55,317 bases of DNA from an uncultured Clostridia bacterium (GTDB taxonomy: Bacteria > Bacillota > Clostridia > Oscillospirales > Feifaniaceae): NCBI GenBank assembly GCA_904420075.1, contig CAJFTX010000015.1:1-55317 (forward strand), given 5' to 3'. Below are positions 32,738 through 41,049 of the stretch, one piece after another; position 1 is the stretch's first letter; each line of letters starts with the position of its first letter. A program made the translations under genes and the position numbers. Below the pieces are notes generated by a model. The model ran no database searches. It saw only the letters and a program-made list of their open reading frames with translations, and had not been told where the DNA came from.

Positions 32738-33517
32738 TCACCCCCGCCAGAGGTGGTCGACAGGGCCGCTCCCGCCCCCGAGCTCGAGCCCGGCCGCGAG
32801 CGCCCCCTCGAGATAGCGCTTCGCCCGCTCCACCGCCTCCCGCAGCGGATACCGGCAGAGCCCGCAGGCGATGGCCGACGAGAGGGTGCAGCCGGTGCCG
32901 TGGGTGTTCCCCGTCTCGATCCGGCGCCCCCGCAGCACCTCCGTCCCGCCCCCCAGGAGCAGCAGATCGGTACAGTCGAGATGCCCGCCCTTGATAAGCA
33001 CCGCGGGCCCGCCGCCCGCCCGCTCCCGGATGATCCGCGCCGCCCGCTCCATCCCGTCGAGGTCGGCGATCTCCATCTCCGCGAGCGCCTCCGCCTCCGG
33101 GAGGTTGGGCGTCACAAGCTCGCAAAGTCCGATCAGCTCCCAGAGCGCGTCAAGCGCCCCCGGTTCCAGCAGCCGCCCGCCCGAGGTCGCCACCATCACC
33201 GGGTCGCAGACAATTCGACGCGCGCCCACTTCCCGCAGCGTCCGGGCCACCGCCCGGGTCACCTCTGCGCTCCCGGTCATGCCGACCTTGCAGGCGTCGG
33301 GCGGGATGTCCTCAAACACCCGCCTGATCTGCTCGGCGACAAATTCCGGCTCCACCGTCCGCACGCCGTACACCCCGCGCGTGTTCTGCGCGGTCAGCGC
33401 CGTGACGGCGCACATCCCGTAGCACCCGTGCGCCGAGAAGGTCTTGAGGTCGGCCGCCACCCCCGCGCCGCCGCTCGGGTCCACCCCCGCGACGGTGAGC
33501 ACACAGTCCCGCCTCAT
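32738..33517 (-). CDS. thiD: Hydroxymethylpyrimidine/phosphomethylpyrimidine kinase
   Basis: This 259-residue ribokinase-fold enzyme phosphorylates HMP and HMP-P to HMP-PP for thiamine synthesis. Its signatures are AGVDPSGGAGVAADLKTFSAHG (residues 9-30), ALTAQNT, DPVMVATSGG and the C-terminal catalytic loop NTHGTGCTLSSAIA. It overlaps thiE by ATGA and is the last gene of the riboswitch-controlled operon. Confidence 0.96.
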   Translation of the reverse strand: MRRDCVLTVAGVDPSGGAGVAADLKTFSAHGCYGMCAVTALTAQNTRGVYGVRTVEPEFVAEQIRRVFEDIPPDACKVGMTGSAEVTRAVARTLREVGARRIVCDPVMVATSGGRLLEPGALDALWELIGLCELVTPNLPEAEALAEMEIADLDGMERAARIIRERAGGGPAVLIKGGHLDCTDLLLLGGGTEVLRGRRIETGNTHGTGCTLSSAIACGLCRYPLREAVERAKRYLEGALAAGLELGGGSGPVDHLWRG

Positions 33518-34152
33518 TTCGCACCTCCCAGCACCTCGCGCACCCGCGCGCGCAGCGTGCGCGCCTCAGCCTCCGGGTCTTCGCTTCTCATCAGCGCCCG
33601 CACCACGGCGACACCGTCCGCCCCGCTGTCCTTCAGCACCTCAAGGTTGTCCGCGCACAGCCCGCCGATCGCGACGCAGGGCGTCCCGAGCGCCCGGATC
33701 TCCGCAAGGCGCGCGACCGGGGTCAGCACCGTCTTGACCTTGGTCTCAGTGGGGTAGATCGCCCCCACGCCGAGATAGTCCGCCCCGGCCGCAATCGCCG
33801 CCCGCGCGGCCTCCACCGTCTTGGCCGTCGCCCCGACAATCCGGTCCGGCCCGAGCAGCCGCCGCGCCGCCTCCACCGGCAGGTCCTCCGCCCCGACGTG
33901 CACCCCCGCGGCCCCCGCCGCGAGCGCCACGTCCACCCGGTCGTCCACGATGAGCGGCACGCCGTACCGGTCGCACAGCTCGCGCAGCCGGACCGCCCGC
34001 GCGAGATACGCCCCGCCGCCGAGCTCCTTCTCCCGCAGCTGCACGAGCGTCACCCCGCCGCGCAGCGCGCGCTCCACCTTCTGAAAAAACGCTTCCTCCT
34101 CCATCCCGTCCCCGTTTGTGACGAGATAGAGCGAGAGGTCAAACCGTCTCAT
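33514..34152 (-). CDS. thiE: Thiamine-phosphate synthase
   Basis: This 212-residue TIM-barrel enzyme couples HMP-PP and thiazole phosphate to thiamine phosphate. The start is ATG 34152, overlapping the thiM stop by ATGA with AAGGAGG upstream. Signatures are TLVQLREKE, LIVDDRVDVALAAGAAGVHVG, IVGATAKTVE, GADYLGVGAIYPTETK and the terminal AIGGLCADN with phosphate-binding glycines. The length is normal. Confidence 0.96.
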   Translation of the reverse strand: MRRFDLSLYLVTNGDGMEEEAFFQKVERALRGGVTLVQLREKELGGGAYLARAVRLRELCDRYGVPLIVDDRVDVALAAGAAGVHVGAEDLPVEAARRLLGPDRIVGATAKTVEAARAAIAAGADYLGVGAIYPTETKVKTVLTPVARLAEIRALGTPCVAIGGLCADNLEVLKDSGADGVAVVRALMRSEDPEAEARTLRARVREVLGGAK

Positions 34153-34904
34153 ACATCCTCCTTCCACTCCATGCCGTAAACCCGGTCGATCATCTCAAAG
34201 CGCAGCGCCATCGGCCCCGCGGCCTCCGCCTCGCCCGCCCGGGCGAGCAGCGCCGCGCCGAACGCCGCCGCGTCATATGGCTCCGCCACCGCCGTGAAGG
34301 CGGCCACAAGCGCCCCCTGCATGCAGCCGGTCCCGGTGATCCGCCCCATCAGCTCACATCCGCCCGGGACAAGCGCCGCCCGCTCCCCGTCGGACACCGC
34401 GTCAACCGGCCCGCTCACCAGCGTCACCGCGGAGCACCGCTGCGCGAGCGCCCGCGCCACCTCCGTGCGCGCGGCGTCGTCCGCCCGGTCGCCCGCGTCC
34501 ACCCCGAGGGCGTGGCTCTCCCTCCCGAGCGCCGCGAGCGCCTCCGAGAGGTTGCCCCGCACCACCGCGACCGGATACGCAGCAAGCAGCCGGAGCGCAA
34601 ACTCCCGCCGCAGCGCCGAGCAGCCGACACCCACCAGGTCGAGCGTCACCGGCACCCCAGCCCGCGCGGCCGCGGCCGCCGCCCGCTCCATCGAGCGGAT
34701 GCGCACCTCGGTGATGTTCCCGAGATTCAGGAGCAGTGCCCCCGCCCCCGCCGTGATCTCCCCCACCTCGTCCGGGTGCTCCGCCATGATCGGCCGTCCC
34801 CCGGCGGCGAGGACGATGTTCGCCTGGTCACCTATCGCAATCGGATTTGTGATGCAGTGGACGAGCGGCCGCGCCGCCCGCAGCGCGGGCCGCAGATCTC
34901 TCAC
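34149..34904 (-). CDS. thiM: Hydroxyethylthiazole kinase
   Basis: This 251-residue kinase phosphorylates 4-methyl-5-hydroxyethylthiazole, the salvage entry of the thiazole half. GTG 34904 overlaps the thiW stop (GTGA) with GGAGG upstream; a longer upstream frame is just thiW read out of phase. Signatures are PLVHCITNPIAIGDQANIVLAAGG (early), AEHPDEV, L-L-L-N-L-G and the ATP-site MGRITGTGCMQGALVAAF. It sits next to the predicted thiazole transporter gene. Confidence 0.94.
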   Translation of the reverse strand: MRDLRPALRAARPLVHCITNPIAIGDQANIVLAAGGRPIMAEHPDEVGEITAGAGALLLNLGNITEVRIRSMERAAAAAARAGVPVTLDLVGVGCSALRREFALRLLAAYPVAVVRGNLSEALAALGRESHALGVDAGDRADDAARTEVARALAQRCSAVTLVSGPVDAVSDGERAALVPGGCELMGRITGTGCMQGALVAAFTAVAEPYDAAAFGAALLARAGEAEAAGPMALRFEMIDRVYGMEWKEDV

Positions 34905-35422
34905 AGCGCGCCTCCGAGCTGCGCCTGCAACTTGGTGAGCATCCCCGCCCGCCGCAGCGCGAAGAGGAAGACCACCGCGATCGAGCCGCCCATCAGCGTC
35001 CCCGCGAGAAAGCTCGGCGTGTAGAAGAAGAGGGTGACCTCGCCTCTCCCCATCAGAAAGGCCATCACCGGATAGGAGACGATCGAGCCGATGATCCCCG
35101 TGCCGAACACCTCGCCGCCCGCCGCGGCGAAGATGCTCCCCTTCGAGATCCGATAAAACACCCCCGAGAGGAACGCGCCGAACACCGCGCCGGTCAGCGC
35201 GAGCGGCGGAATCCCCATGCAGGCCATGCGGATCACCCCGATCAGCACCGCACACAGCAGGCTGTACCACGGCCCCATAAAGACCGAGCAGACGATGTTG
35301 ACCACGTGCTGCATCGGGCAGCAGCCCTCCACCCGCAGAATCGGGGAGATCACCACCCCGATCGCCACAAACATCGCCAGCATCACCATCTTTTTGAGCC
35401 GCATCCCGGAAACCTCTCTCAT
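34901..35422 (-). CDS. thiW: ThiW, S-component of a thiazole ECF transporter
   Basis: This 173-residue membrane protein has about five to six helices. The family pattern is [34 protein letters not shown] near the start, with the conserved G-C-C/A-P-x-Q-H loop. ThiW proteins are predicted substrate-binding subunits that use a shared ECF energising module, which is not in this window. Position between thiC and thiM supports hydroxyethylthiazole as substrate. It overlaps thiC and thiM by ATGA and GTGA. Confidence 0.9.
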   Translation of the reverse strand: MREVSGMRLKKMVMLAMFVAIGVVISPILRVEGCCPMQHVVNIVCSVFMGPWYSLLCAVLIGVIRMACMGIPPLALTGAVFGAFLSGVFYRISKGSIFAAAGGEVFGTGIIGSIVSYPVMAFLMGRGEVTLFFYTPSFLAGTLMGGSIAVVFLFALRRAGMLTKLQAQLGGAL

Positions 35423-36714
35423 TTTTCAATCTCCACCTTTCTGCCCGCCAGAATGTCGTTTGTCGTCTTCATCGCGCACATCCGCCCGCACATGGTGCAG
35501 GTGCCCTTCTCCGCGGGCCGCGCGCTCTCATAGTAGCGTCTCGCCTTCTCCGGGTCGACGGCGTAGGTAAACATCTCCTCGAAATCCACCCGGCGCCGGG
35601 CGTCGCTCATTTTGTTGTCGATCTCTCTCGCCCCCGGCACCCCCTTGGCGATGTCCGCCGCGTGGGCCGCGATCTTGGAGGCGACGATCCCCTCCCGCAC
35701 ATCGTCCGTATCCGGCAGCCGCAGATGCTCCGCCGGCGTCACATAGCAGAGAAAGTCCGCCCCGTTTGCCGCCGCGATCGCCCCGCCGATGGCGGAGGTG
35801 ATGTGGTCGTAGCCGGGGGCGATGTCGGTCACAAGCGGCCCCAGCACATAGAAGGGCGCGCCGTGGCAGAGCTTCTTCTGGAGCTTCATGTTCGCCGCGA
35901 TCTCGTCCATCGCCATGTGCCCCGGCCCCTCGACCATCACCTGCACCCCCTTCTTCCAGGCGCGCTCGGTGAGATGCCCGAGCTCCAGAAGCTCGCCGAT
36001 CTGTCCGGCGTCGGTCGCGTCGGCGATCGAGCCGGGGCGCAGCGCGTCGCCGAGGCTGATCGTCACGTCAAACTCCCGCAAAATCTCCAAAAGCTCGTCA
36101 TACCGCTCGTAGAAGGGGTTCTCCTTCCCGTTCATCTGCATCCACGCAAAGAGCAGCGAACCCCCGCGCGAGACGATGTTGGTCAGTCTCCCCTCTCTTA
36201 GAAACCCTTCGACCGCCCGCCGGTTGATCCCGGCGTGGATGGTCATAAAGTCGACCCCCTCCTCGGCGTGCGCCCGCACCACCCGGAGAAAGTCGTCCGC
36301 CGTGATATCAATGAGATCCTTCTCAAGGTAGCCCACCGCGTCGTACATCGGCACCGTGCCGATCATCGCCGGGCTCATCGCGACAAGCTCGGTGCGGAAT
36401 TTGCTCGTCTTGCCGTAGTTCGAGAGGTCCATAATCGCCTCCGCGCCGAAGTCGATGGCGAGGCGCACCTTCTCCATCTCCACCTCGTAGTCCGCAAGAT
36501 CGCCCGAGATGCCGAGATTCACATTGATCTTGGTGCGCAGCCCCTCGCCGATCCCCTCGGGCGAGAGGGCGGTGTGCCGCACATTCGCGGGGATGGCCAC
36601 CGTCCCGCGCGCCACCCGCTCGCGCAAAACCTCAGGGGCGATCCCCTCCTTTTTCGCCACCGTCTCCATCTGCGGGGTAACCGTTCCGGCTCTCGCCGCC
36701 TCCATCTGTGTCAT
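35419..36714 (-). CDS. thiC: Phosphomethylpyrimidine synthase
   Basis: This 431-residue radical SAM enzyme converts aminoimidazole ribotide to HMP-P. ATG 36714 lies six bases after AAGGAGGA; the longer upstream frame runs into the riboswitch terminator. It is the short form without the extra N-terminal domain of proteobacterial ThiC. Features include [59 protein letters not shown] and [23 protein letters not shown]. The iron-sulfur motif near the C-terminus reads CTMCGRMC (C-x2-C-x3-C), one residue shorter than the C-x2-C-x4-C of E. coli ThiC. First gene of the operon. Confidence 0.96.
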   Translation of the reverse strand: MTQMEAARAGTVTPQMETVAKKEGIAPEVLRERVARGTVAIPANVRHTALSPEGIGEGLRTKINVNLGISGDLADYEVEMEKVRLAIDFGAEAIMDLSNYGKTSKFRTELVAMSPAMIGTVPMYDAVGYLEKDLIDITADDFLRVVRAHAEEGVDFMTIHAGINRRAVEGFLREGRLTNIVSRGGSLLFAWMQMNGKENPFYERYDELLEILREFDVTISLGDALRPGSIADATDAGQIGELLELGHLTERAWKKGVQVMVEGPGHMAMDEIAANMKLQKKLCHGAPFYVLGPLVTDIAPGYDHITSAIGGAIAAANGADFLCYVTPAEHLRLPDTDDVREGIVASKIAAHAADIAKGVPGAREIDNKMSDARRRVDFEEMFTYAVDPEKARRYYESARPAEKGTCTMCGRMCAMKTTNDILAGRKVEIEK

Positions 36715-36730
36715 CTGCTCTCCTCCTTTA

Positions 36731-36766
36731 CAAAATAAAAAGCGCACGCCCAATCTGGCGTGCGCT
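36731..36766 (-). terminator. Riboswitch-controlled terminator of the thi operon
   Basis: AGCGCACGCC and GGCGTGCGCT pair around AGATTG-like loop bases, followed on the minus strand by TTTTATTTTG just before the thiC ribosome site. It sits where a TPP riboswitch expression platform would. Confidence 0.87.
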
Positions 36767-36781
36767 CATAGACAAAAAAGA

Positions 36782-36883
36782 CTCCCTACGTTGGCATTAT
36801 CCAAATCAGGTTCAAAGGTCTAAGTCTCCGGGGTCTCCCCCACGTGTCGCTTACTCTCAGCCGGGCCTTACCCAGCTCCCTTG
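36782..36883 (-). promoter_or_regulatory. TPP riboswitch
   Basis: On the minus strand the THI-box elements occur in order: GGGAGC near the 5' end, GGCTGAGAG, then CCTTTGAACCTGA, TTGGATAATGCCA and CGTAGGGA. The 5' and 3' ends pair. Bound TPP would favour the terminator downstream, lowering thiC-W-M-E-D expression. Confidence 0.97.
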
Positions 36884-36901
36884 CATATTCGCTTTGTCTG
36901 T

Positions 36902-36930
36902 ATCATAGCACAAGCTCTCCCCGCGCGCAA
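36902..36930 (-). promoter_or_regulatory. Promoter of the thiamine operon
   Basis: TTGCGC (36925-36930), 17-nt spacer, TATGAT (36902-36907) on the minus strand, starting transcription just upstream of the riboswitch. Confidence 0.8.
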
Positions 36931-36946
36931 GCCCCTCTTGATTTTC

Positions 36947-36974
36947 TCGTCAAAGAGGACTAAACTGGTATAGA
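36947..36974 (+). promoter_or_regulatory. Promoter of the ferritin gene
   Basis: TCGTCA (36947-36952), 16-nt spacer and an extended -10 TGGTATAGA (core 36969-36974), 25 nt before ATG. No obvious Fur box is seen. Confidence 0.5.
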
Positions 36975-36998
36975 TCAAAGAAAAGGAGGAAGTTTGCT

Positions 36999-37511
36999 AT
37001 GCTCGACAGAAAAGTGACGGAACTTTTAAACACTCAGGTGAATCAGGAGTTCTACTCCGCCTATCTCTATCTCGACTTTGCCAACTACTATGAGGAGCAG
37101 GGGCTCTCCGGCTTTTCGAACTGGTACCGGGTCCAGGCCCAGGAGGAGCGGGATCACGCCATGCTCTTCATCCAGTACCTGCAGAACAACGGCGAGCACG
37201 TCTCCCTCGAGGCGGTCGCAAAGCCGGACCAGACCTTCTCGGACAACACCGCTCCGCTGAAGGCGGGGCTCGCGCACGAGCGGTATGTGACCGGGCTTAT
37301 CCACACCATCTACGACGCGGCTTACAGCGCGCGCGACTTCCGCACCATGCAGTTTCTCGACTGGTTTGTCAAGGAGCAGGGCGAGGAGGAGAAGAACGCC
37401 GAGGACCTCATCAAGAAGATGGAGCTGTTCGGCGCCGACTCGAAGGGGCTGTATCTCTTCGACCAGGAGCTCGCCGCACGCACCTATGCCGCCCCGTCGC
37501 TCGTGCTCTAA
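36999..37511 (+). CDS. Bacterial non-haem ferritin
   Basis: This 170-residue four-helix iron-storage protein forms 24-mers and oxidises Fe(II). Ferroxidase ligands are visible: E in NQEFYSAYLYLD (about 17), E-E-R-D-H in QAQEERDHA (about 49-53), E near 94 (LAHERYVTG) and Q/E in KEQGEEEKNA (about 127-131). The length and the lack of haem ligands fit the Ftn branch. AAGGAGGA precedes ATG. The next gene is a metal-cofactor protein 19 nt away, suggesting an iron-handling pair. Confidence 0.95.
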   Translation: MLDRKVTELLNTQVNQEFYSAYLYLDFANYYEEQGLSGFSNWYRVQAQEERDHAMLFIQYLQNNGEHVSLEAVAKPDQTFSDNTAPLKAGLAHERYVTGLIHTIYDAAYSARDFRTMQFLDWFVKEQGEEEKNAEDLIKKMELFGADSKGLYLFDQELAARTYAAPSLVL

Positions 37512-37530
37512 TAAAAGGAGGATTTTTGTC

Positions 37531-37941
37531 ATGAAACTCGCAGTCACCTATGAAAACGGACAGGTATTCCAGCACTTCGGCCACTCGAAGCAGTTCAAAC
37601 TCTATGAGATCGGCGGCGGCCGGGTACTCTCCTCTGAAGTGGTAGACACCGGCTCGAGCGGTCACGGGGCGCTCGCCGGACTCTTAAAGTCGCTCGGCGC
37701 GGAGGCGCTGATCTGCGGCGGCATCGGCGGCGGCGCGAAGGCCGCGCTCGCCGAGGCCGGCATCTCGCTCTATCCCGGCGTCACCGGAGAGGCGGACGCC
37801 GCGGCGGCCTCTTTCGCGGCGGGCACCCTCTCTTTCGACCCGTCCACCTCCTGCTCCCACCACGAAGAGGGGCACTCCTGCGGCGATCACGGAGAGGGAC
37901 ACTCCTGCGGGAACCACTTCTGCGGCAGCCACGAGGCCTAA
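37531..37941 (+). CDS. NifX/NifB-type (MTH1175-like) protein with His/Cys-rich tail
   Basis: This 136-residue protein starts at ATG 37531 behind AGGAGG. Residues 1-102 are the dinitrogenase iron-molybdenum cofactor biosynthesis fold (MKLAVTYENGQVFQHFGHSKQFKLYEI, then ALICGGIGGGAKAALAEAGI and LYPGVTG). Such stand-alone domains bind metal clusters and are common in anaerobes without nitrogenase. The last 30 residues contain eight His and five Cys in E-G-H-S-C-G-x-H repeats, a likely extra metal site. It is co-transcribed with ferritin, so a role in moving iron or iron-sulfur units is plausible but unproven. Confidence 0.88.
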   Translation: MKLAVTYENGQVFQHFGHSKQFKLYEIGGGRVLSSEVVDTGSSGHGALAGLLKSLGAEALICGGIGGGAKAALAEAGISLYPGVTGEADAAAASFAAGTLSFDPSTSCSHHEEGHSCGDHGEGHSCGNHFCGSHEA

Positions 37942-38047
37942 GTCGCACTCGCGGGAGAGACGGGCGGCCGATCTGATTTTCGAGCCGATCTCTTCCGATC
38001 CGTCCGGCGGATTCGCTGCACATCCGCCGGCACAACTCGCCCGAAGA

Positions 38048-38073
38048 GGCGCGGCGTCACGCCGTGCCTTTTT
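38048..38073 (+). terminator. Terminator after the NifX-like gene
   Basis: GGCGCGGCG and CGCCGTGCC pair around TCA, followed by TTTTT. The 106 nt before it hold nothing recognised. Confidence 0.78.
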
Positions 38074-38100
38074 GGAGACTTCATCTAAAGGCAGGTAGCT

Positions 38101-38766
38101 ATGACCCACAGAAAAAGAGGGCAGATGTCCGAGTCGGTGGCGATGGGGCTGCTCCTCGCGCTCACCGGCGGCTTTCTCGACGCATACACCTATGTCGCCC
38201 GCGGCCGTGTGTTCGCAAACGCGCAGACCGGCAACATCGTGCTGCTCGGCATGAACCTCGCCGATCGGAACTTCTCCGCCGCCCTCTCCTATCTCATCCC
38301 GATCGTCGCCTTCGTCGCGGGGGTGGCGATGGCCGAGGTGATCCGTCATCACAACCGCTGGGAGGCGCTCCACTGGCGGCAGATCACCGTCCTCTTCGAG
38401 ATTGTCACCCTCACCGTCTGCGCCTTTCTTCCGCCGACGCACAACTGGCTCGTGACAAGTCTGGTCTCCTTCGTCTGCGCGCTCCAGGCGGAGAGCTTTC
38501 GCACCATCGCGGGCAGCACGCTTGCGACCACCATGTGCACCGGTAACCTCCGCACCGCAACCGAGCTTCTGTCTCTCGGCCTTCTCCGGCGGGATCGCGC
38601 AGAGTGCCGCCGCAGCCGGATTTACTATCTCGTGATCCTCGCCTTCCTCGCGGGCGCGGTGCTCGGCGACGCGCTCACCCGGCGGTTCGACGCTCTCGCC
38701 TCCCTCTTCTGTGCGGGGTTTCTGCTTCTCGGCTTTTTTATCATGTTTTTCAAAGAGGAGCGCTAA
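38101..38766 (+). CDS. YoaK-family (DUF1275) membrane protein
   Basis: This 221-residue protein has six hydrophobic segments. The family pattern is GLLLALTGGFLDAYTYVARGRVFANAQTGNIVLLGM at the N-terminus and TTMCTGNLRTATELL in the middle, each with the T-G-N element that recurs in DUF1275. A transport role is suspected in the family, but no substrate is established. It follows a terminator by 28 nt with no clear promoter of its own, so its expression may depend on read-through. Confidence 0.9.
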   Translation: MTHRKRGQMSESVAMGLLLALTGGFLDAYTYVARGRVFANAQTGNIVLLGMNLADRNFSAALSYLIPIVAFVAGVAMAEVIRHHNRWEALHWRQITVLFEIVTLTVCAFLPPTHNWLVTSLVSFVCALQAESFRTIAGSTLATTMCTGNLRTATELLSLGLLRRDRAECRRSRIYYLVILAFLAGAVLGDALTRRFDALASLFCAGFLLLGFFIMFFKEER

Positions 38767-38887
38767 AGAGGCCTGGCGTCCGGGAAATGCGGCGCAGCCG
38801 GAATCGGAGGGAGCGCCCGGCGCCGCGGCTCCAGCTCGACCTCCCTCTCAGGCGTCAAACCGCCTCTTATTCTCTATCGCCCGATTC

Positions 38888-38931
38888 AGCAGAGGCTTCC
38901 CCGGGACGGCCGTCCCGGGGAAGCCTCTGCT
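38888..38931. repeat. Perfect 44-bp palindrome
   Basis: The left half AGCAGAGGCTTCCCC-GGGACGG (38888-38909) and the right half (38910-38931) are exact reverse complements with no spacer. It lies between two convergent genes. No T run follows on either strand, so it is not a standard terminator. A shorter near-copy of the core lies at 32569-32590. Confidence 0.85.
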
Positions 38932-38980
38932 TCCGCTTCTCTCCGATCGCGGGAGCGCTCCGTCGCCCCCTTTCTTCGCT

Positions 38981-39475
38981 CTAGAGCTCCGCCCCGTCCA
39001 CGCCGTAGAGGGTGAGATTTCCCGCAGACGAGTTTACCCCCTCCTCGAGGTAGAGGTCGAGCAGGAGCTCCCCCTTCCGAGCCCCTTCGAAGCGCCTGCC
39101 TCCGAGCTCGAAGGAGTAGCGCTCCGCCCCCTCCGGCCACGCGCCGTAGACCGCCACAAGCGTCCGCTCGCCCCGCTCGCTGTAGCTGTAGGTGTGGACC
39201 GCCCCGCTGCCCGAACCGTCCCCAAAGAACTCGTACCGTCCGAAGAGATTTTTCCGGAAGAGCGCGACCCGCTGCCGCTCGTCCCCCGCGGAGAAGAGCG
39301 CCGCGAGGAAGTCTCCGCTCTCCGCCGTCTCCAAAACGGCGACCTGCTCCTCCCCCGTCCCCTTCTCGATCGCGGCCGGCAGCCCCGCAAGATCGCTCGA
39401 CGCGCAGAAGGTCCAGATCCCGAGCGGCAGCAGCAGAAGCAGCACCACACAGAGAGCCACCAGAAGCGCCCGTTT
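38981..39475 (-). CDS. Membrane-anchored protein of unknown function
   Basis: ATG 39475 (MKRALLV) is preferred, with GGGAGG seven bases upstream; two earlier in-frame ATGs are within the same 18 bases. The 164-residue product has one hydrophobic segment (about 4-24) and a soluble domain rich in Glu and Gly. It includes a helix (EEQVAVLETAESGDFLAAL) and several strands (GAVHTYSYSERGERTLVAVYG). No family is recognised. It is a single gene facing away from purA. Confidence 0.7.
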   Translation of the reverse strand, partial: KRALLVALCVVLLLLLPLGIWTFCASSDLAGLPAAIEKGTGEEQVAVLETAESGDFLAALFSAGDERQRVALFRKNLFGRYEFFGDGSGSGAVHTYSYSERGERTLVAVYGAWPEGAERYSFELGGRRFEGARKGELLLDLYLEEGVNSSAGNLTLYGVDGAEL

Positions 39476-39550
39476 CATCGCCATCCCTCCCAAACTCATT
39501 TCTCTTCAATATACCAAATTCTAAAAAAAAGCGCAAGCTGAAAAAAAAGC

Positions 39551-39578
39551 TGCACAAACGGCGCAAATCATGTATAAT
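39551..39578 (+). promoter_or_regulatory. Promoter of purA
   Basis: TGCACA (39551-39556), 16-nt spacer and consensus TATAAT (39573-39578), 40 nt before ATG. No purine riboswitch or PurR box was recognised. Confidence 0.65.
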
Positions 39579-39617
39579 AGAAAGCGGAAAAAATCAGTAA
39601 AGGATTGGAGTCAAGCT

Positions 39618-40883
39618 ATGTTAACTGCTATTGTTGGAATCGGCTGGGGCGACGAGGGGAAGGGCCGGATGGTCGACCTCCTCGGCGAGAGCTACGACGT
39701 GGTCGTCCGCTACCAGGGCGGAAACAACGCGGGCCACACCGTCATCAATGAGCGCGGCAAGTTCGTTCTGAACCTGCTCCCCTCCGGCATCCTGCGGGAG
39801 AACACGGTGAACGTCATGGGCTGCGGCATGGTCATCGACCTTGAGCACCTCTGCGGCGAGATCGCGCGTCTCCGTGAGAAGGGCATCCGCATCACGCCGG
39901 ACAATCTCAAGATCAGCTCGGGCGCGATCATCTGCATGCCCTACCACAAGCAGCAGGACTGCCTGGAGGAGGACCGCCTGGCGGACAAGAAGTTCGGCTC
40001 CACCCGCCGCGGCATCGGCCCGGTGTACGCGGACAAATATATGAAGAAGGCGCTGCGCATGGCGGATCTCACCGCCTCGAACCTCGCGGAGCGTCTCTCC
40101 GATCTCGTCGAGTGGAAGAATCTGACCTTCGCGGGCTACGGCGCGAAGATCGACGCCTCGGAGATGCTCGCCTGGCTCAAGAAGTACGGCGAGGAGCTGC
40201 TGCCCTTCGTCTGCGACGTGCCCGCCTATCTCACCGAGGCGGAGAAGGCCGGCAAGAAGATCATGTTCGAGGCGCAGCTCGGCGCCCTGCGTGACATCGA
40301 CCTCGGTATCTACCCCTACACCTCCTCCTCGCCGACCATCGCGGCCTATGCGCCGATCGGCGCGGGTGTCCCGGCGCTCCGGCTCACCGACACCATCGGC
40401 GTCATCAAGGCGTACTCGACCTGTGTCGGCGAGGGACCCTTCACCGCCGAGATGTTCGGCGACGAGGCGGAGGAGCTCCGGAAGGCCGGCGGCGAATACG
40501 GCGCCGCGACCGGCCGTCCCCGCAGAGTGGGCGGGTTCGACGTCGTCGCCTCGCGCTACGGAGTGCGCGCACAGGGGGCGGACGCCCTGGCGCTCACAAA
40601 GCTCGACGTGCTCTCCTACCTCGAGCAGATCCCGGTCTGCGTGGCGTACGAGGTGGACGGCGTGCGCACCACCGAGTTCCCGTACGGCGAGGCGCTGGCG
40701 AAGGCGAAGCCGGTCTACGAGTATCTGCCGGGCTTCCACTGCGACGTCTCCACGTGCCGCAGACGTGAGGACCTCCCCGCGGCCGCGCTCGACTACATCG
40801 CCTATATCGAGAAGGCGGTCGGCGCGCCGGTGAAATACCTCTCGGTCGGACCCGAGCGGGAGGACTACGTCCAGATGTTTTAA
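39618..40883 (+). CDS. purA: Adenylosuccinate synthetase
   Basis: This 421-residue enzyme joins IMP and aspartate using GTP, the first step from IMP to AMP. ATG 39618 follows TTGGAG. Motifs are the GTP loop VGIGWGDEGKG (residues 6-16), the substrate loop GGNNAGHTV, and STRRGIGPVYADKYMKKALR. C-terminal elements are PRRVGGFDVVASRYGVR and LTKLDVL. Transcription stops at a strong terminator before the car genes. Confidence 0.97.
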   Translation: MLTAIVGIGWGDEGKGRMVDLLGESYDVVVRYQGGNNAGHTVINERGKFVLNLLPSGILRENTVNVMGCGMVIDLEHLCGEIARLREKGIRITPDNLKISSGAIICMPYHKQQDCLEEDRLADKKFGSTRRGIGPVYADKYMKKALRMADLTASNLAERLSDLVEWKNLTFAGYGAKIDASEMLAWLKKYGEELLPFVCDVPAYLTEAEKAGKKIMFEAQLGALRDIDLGIYPYTSSSPTIAAYAPIGAGVPALRLTDTIGVIKAYSTCVGEGPFTAEMFGDEAEELRKAGGEYGAATGRPRRVGGFDVVASRYGVRAQGADALALTKLDVLSYLEQIPVCVAYEVDGVRTTEFPYGEALAKAKPVYEYLPGFHCDVSTCRRREDLPAAALDYIAYIEKAVGAPVKYLSVGPEREDYVQMF

Positions 40884-40902
40884 AGTTCCGCCCGACGGGC
40901 GC

Positions 40903-40941
40903 AAAAGGGGGCGGAGAATTCGATTCTCCGCCCCCTTTTTC
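40903..40941 (+). terminator. Terminator of purA
   Basis: AAGGGGGCGGAGAAT and ATTCTCCGCCCCCTT form a 15-bp stem with a 3-nt loop followed by TTT. Confidence 0.9.
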
Positions 40942-40971
40942 TCCAAATTTTGCAACTTTGAAAACTCCCTC

Positions 40972-41000
40972 TTGCGAAACGTGTCGGATGTAAGTATAAT
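40972..41000 (+). promoter_or_regulatory. Promoter of carA-carB/dapF
   Basis: TTGCGA (40972-40977), 17-nt spacer, TATAAT (40995-41000). The leader is about 43 nt, too short for a PyrR attenuator, and no PyrR-binding loop is seen. Confidence 0.82.
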
Positions 41001-41049
41001 ATTTTAGAATGTAATTTGGATATGGACGAGTAAAATGGAGGAAGAAGCA

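Noticed and set aside
31280-33757. An 825-residue plus-strand open frame across mscS, the gap and thiD
   Set aside because: It is antisense to two genes with clear domains and has no motifs.
41007-41049. PyrR attenuator before carA
   Set aside because: The leader between the promoter and the start is only about 43 nt, with no room for antiterminator and terminator stems.
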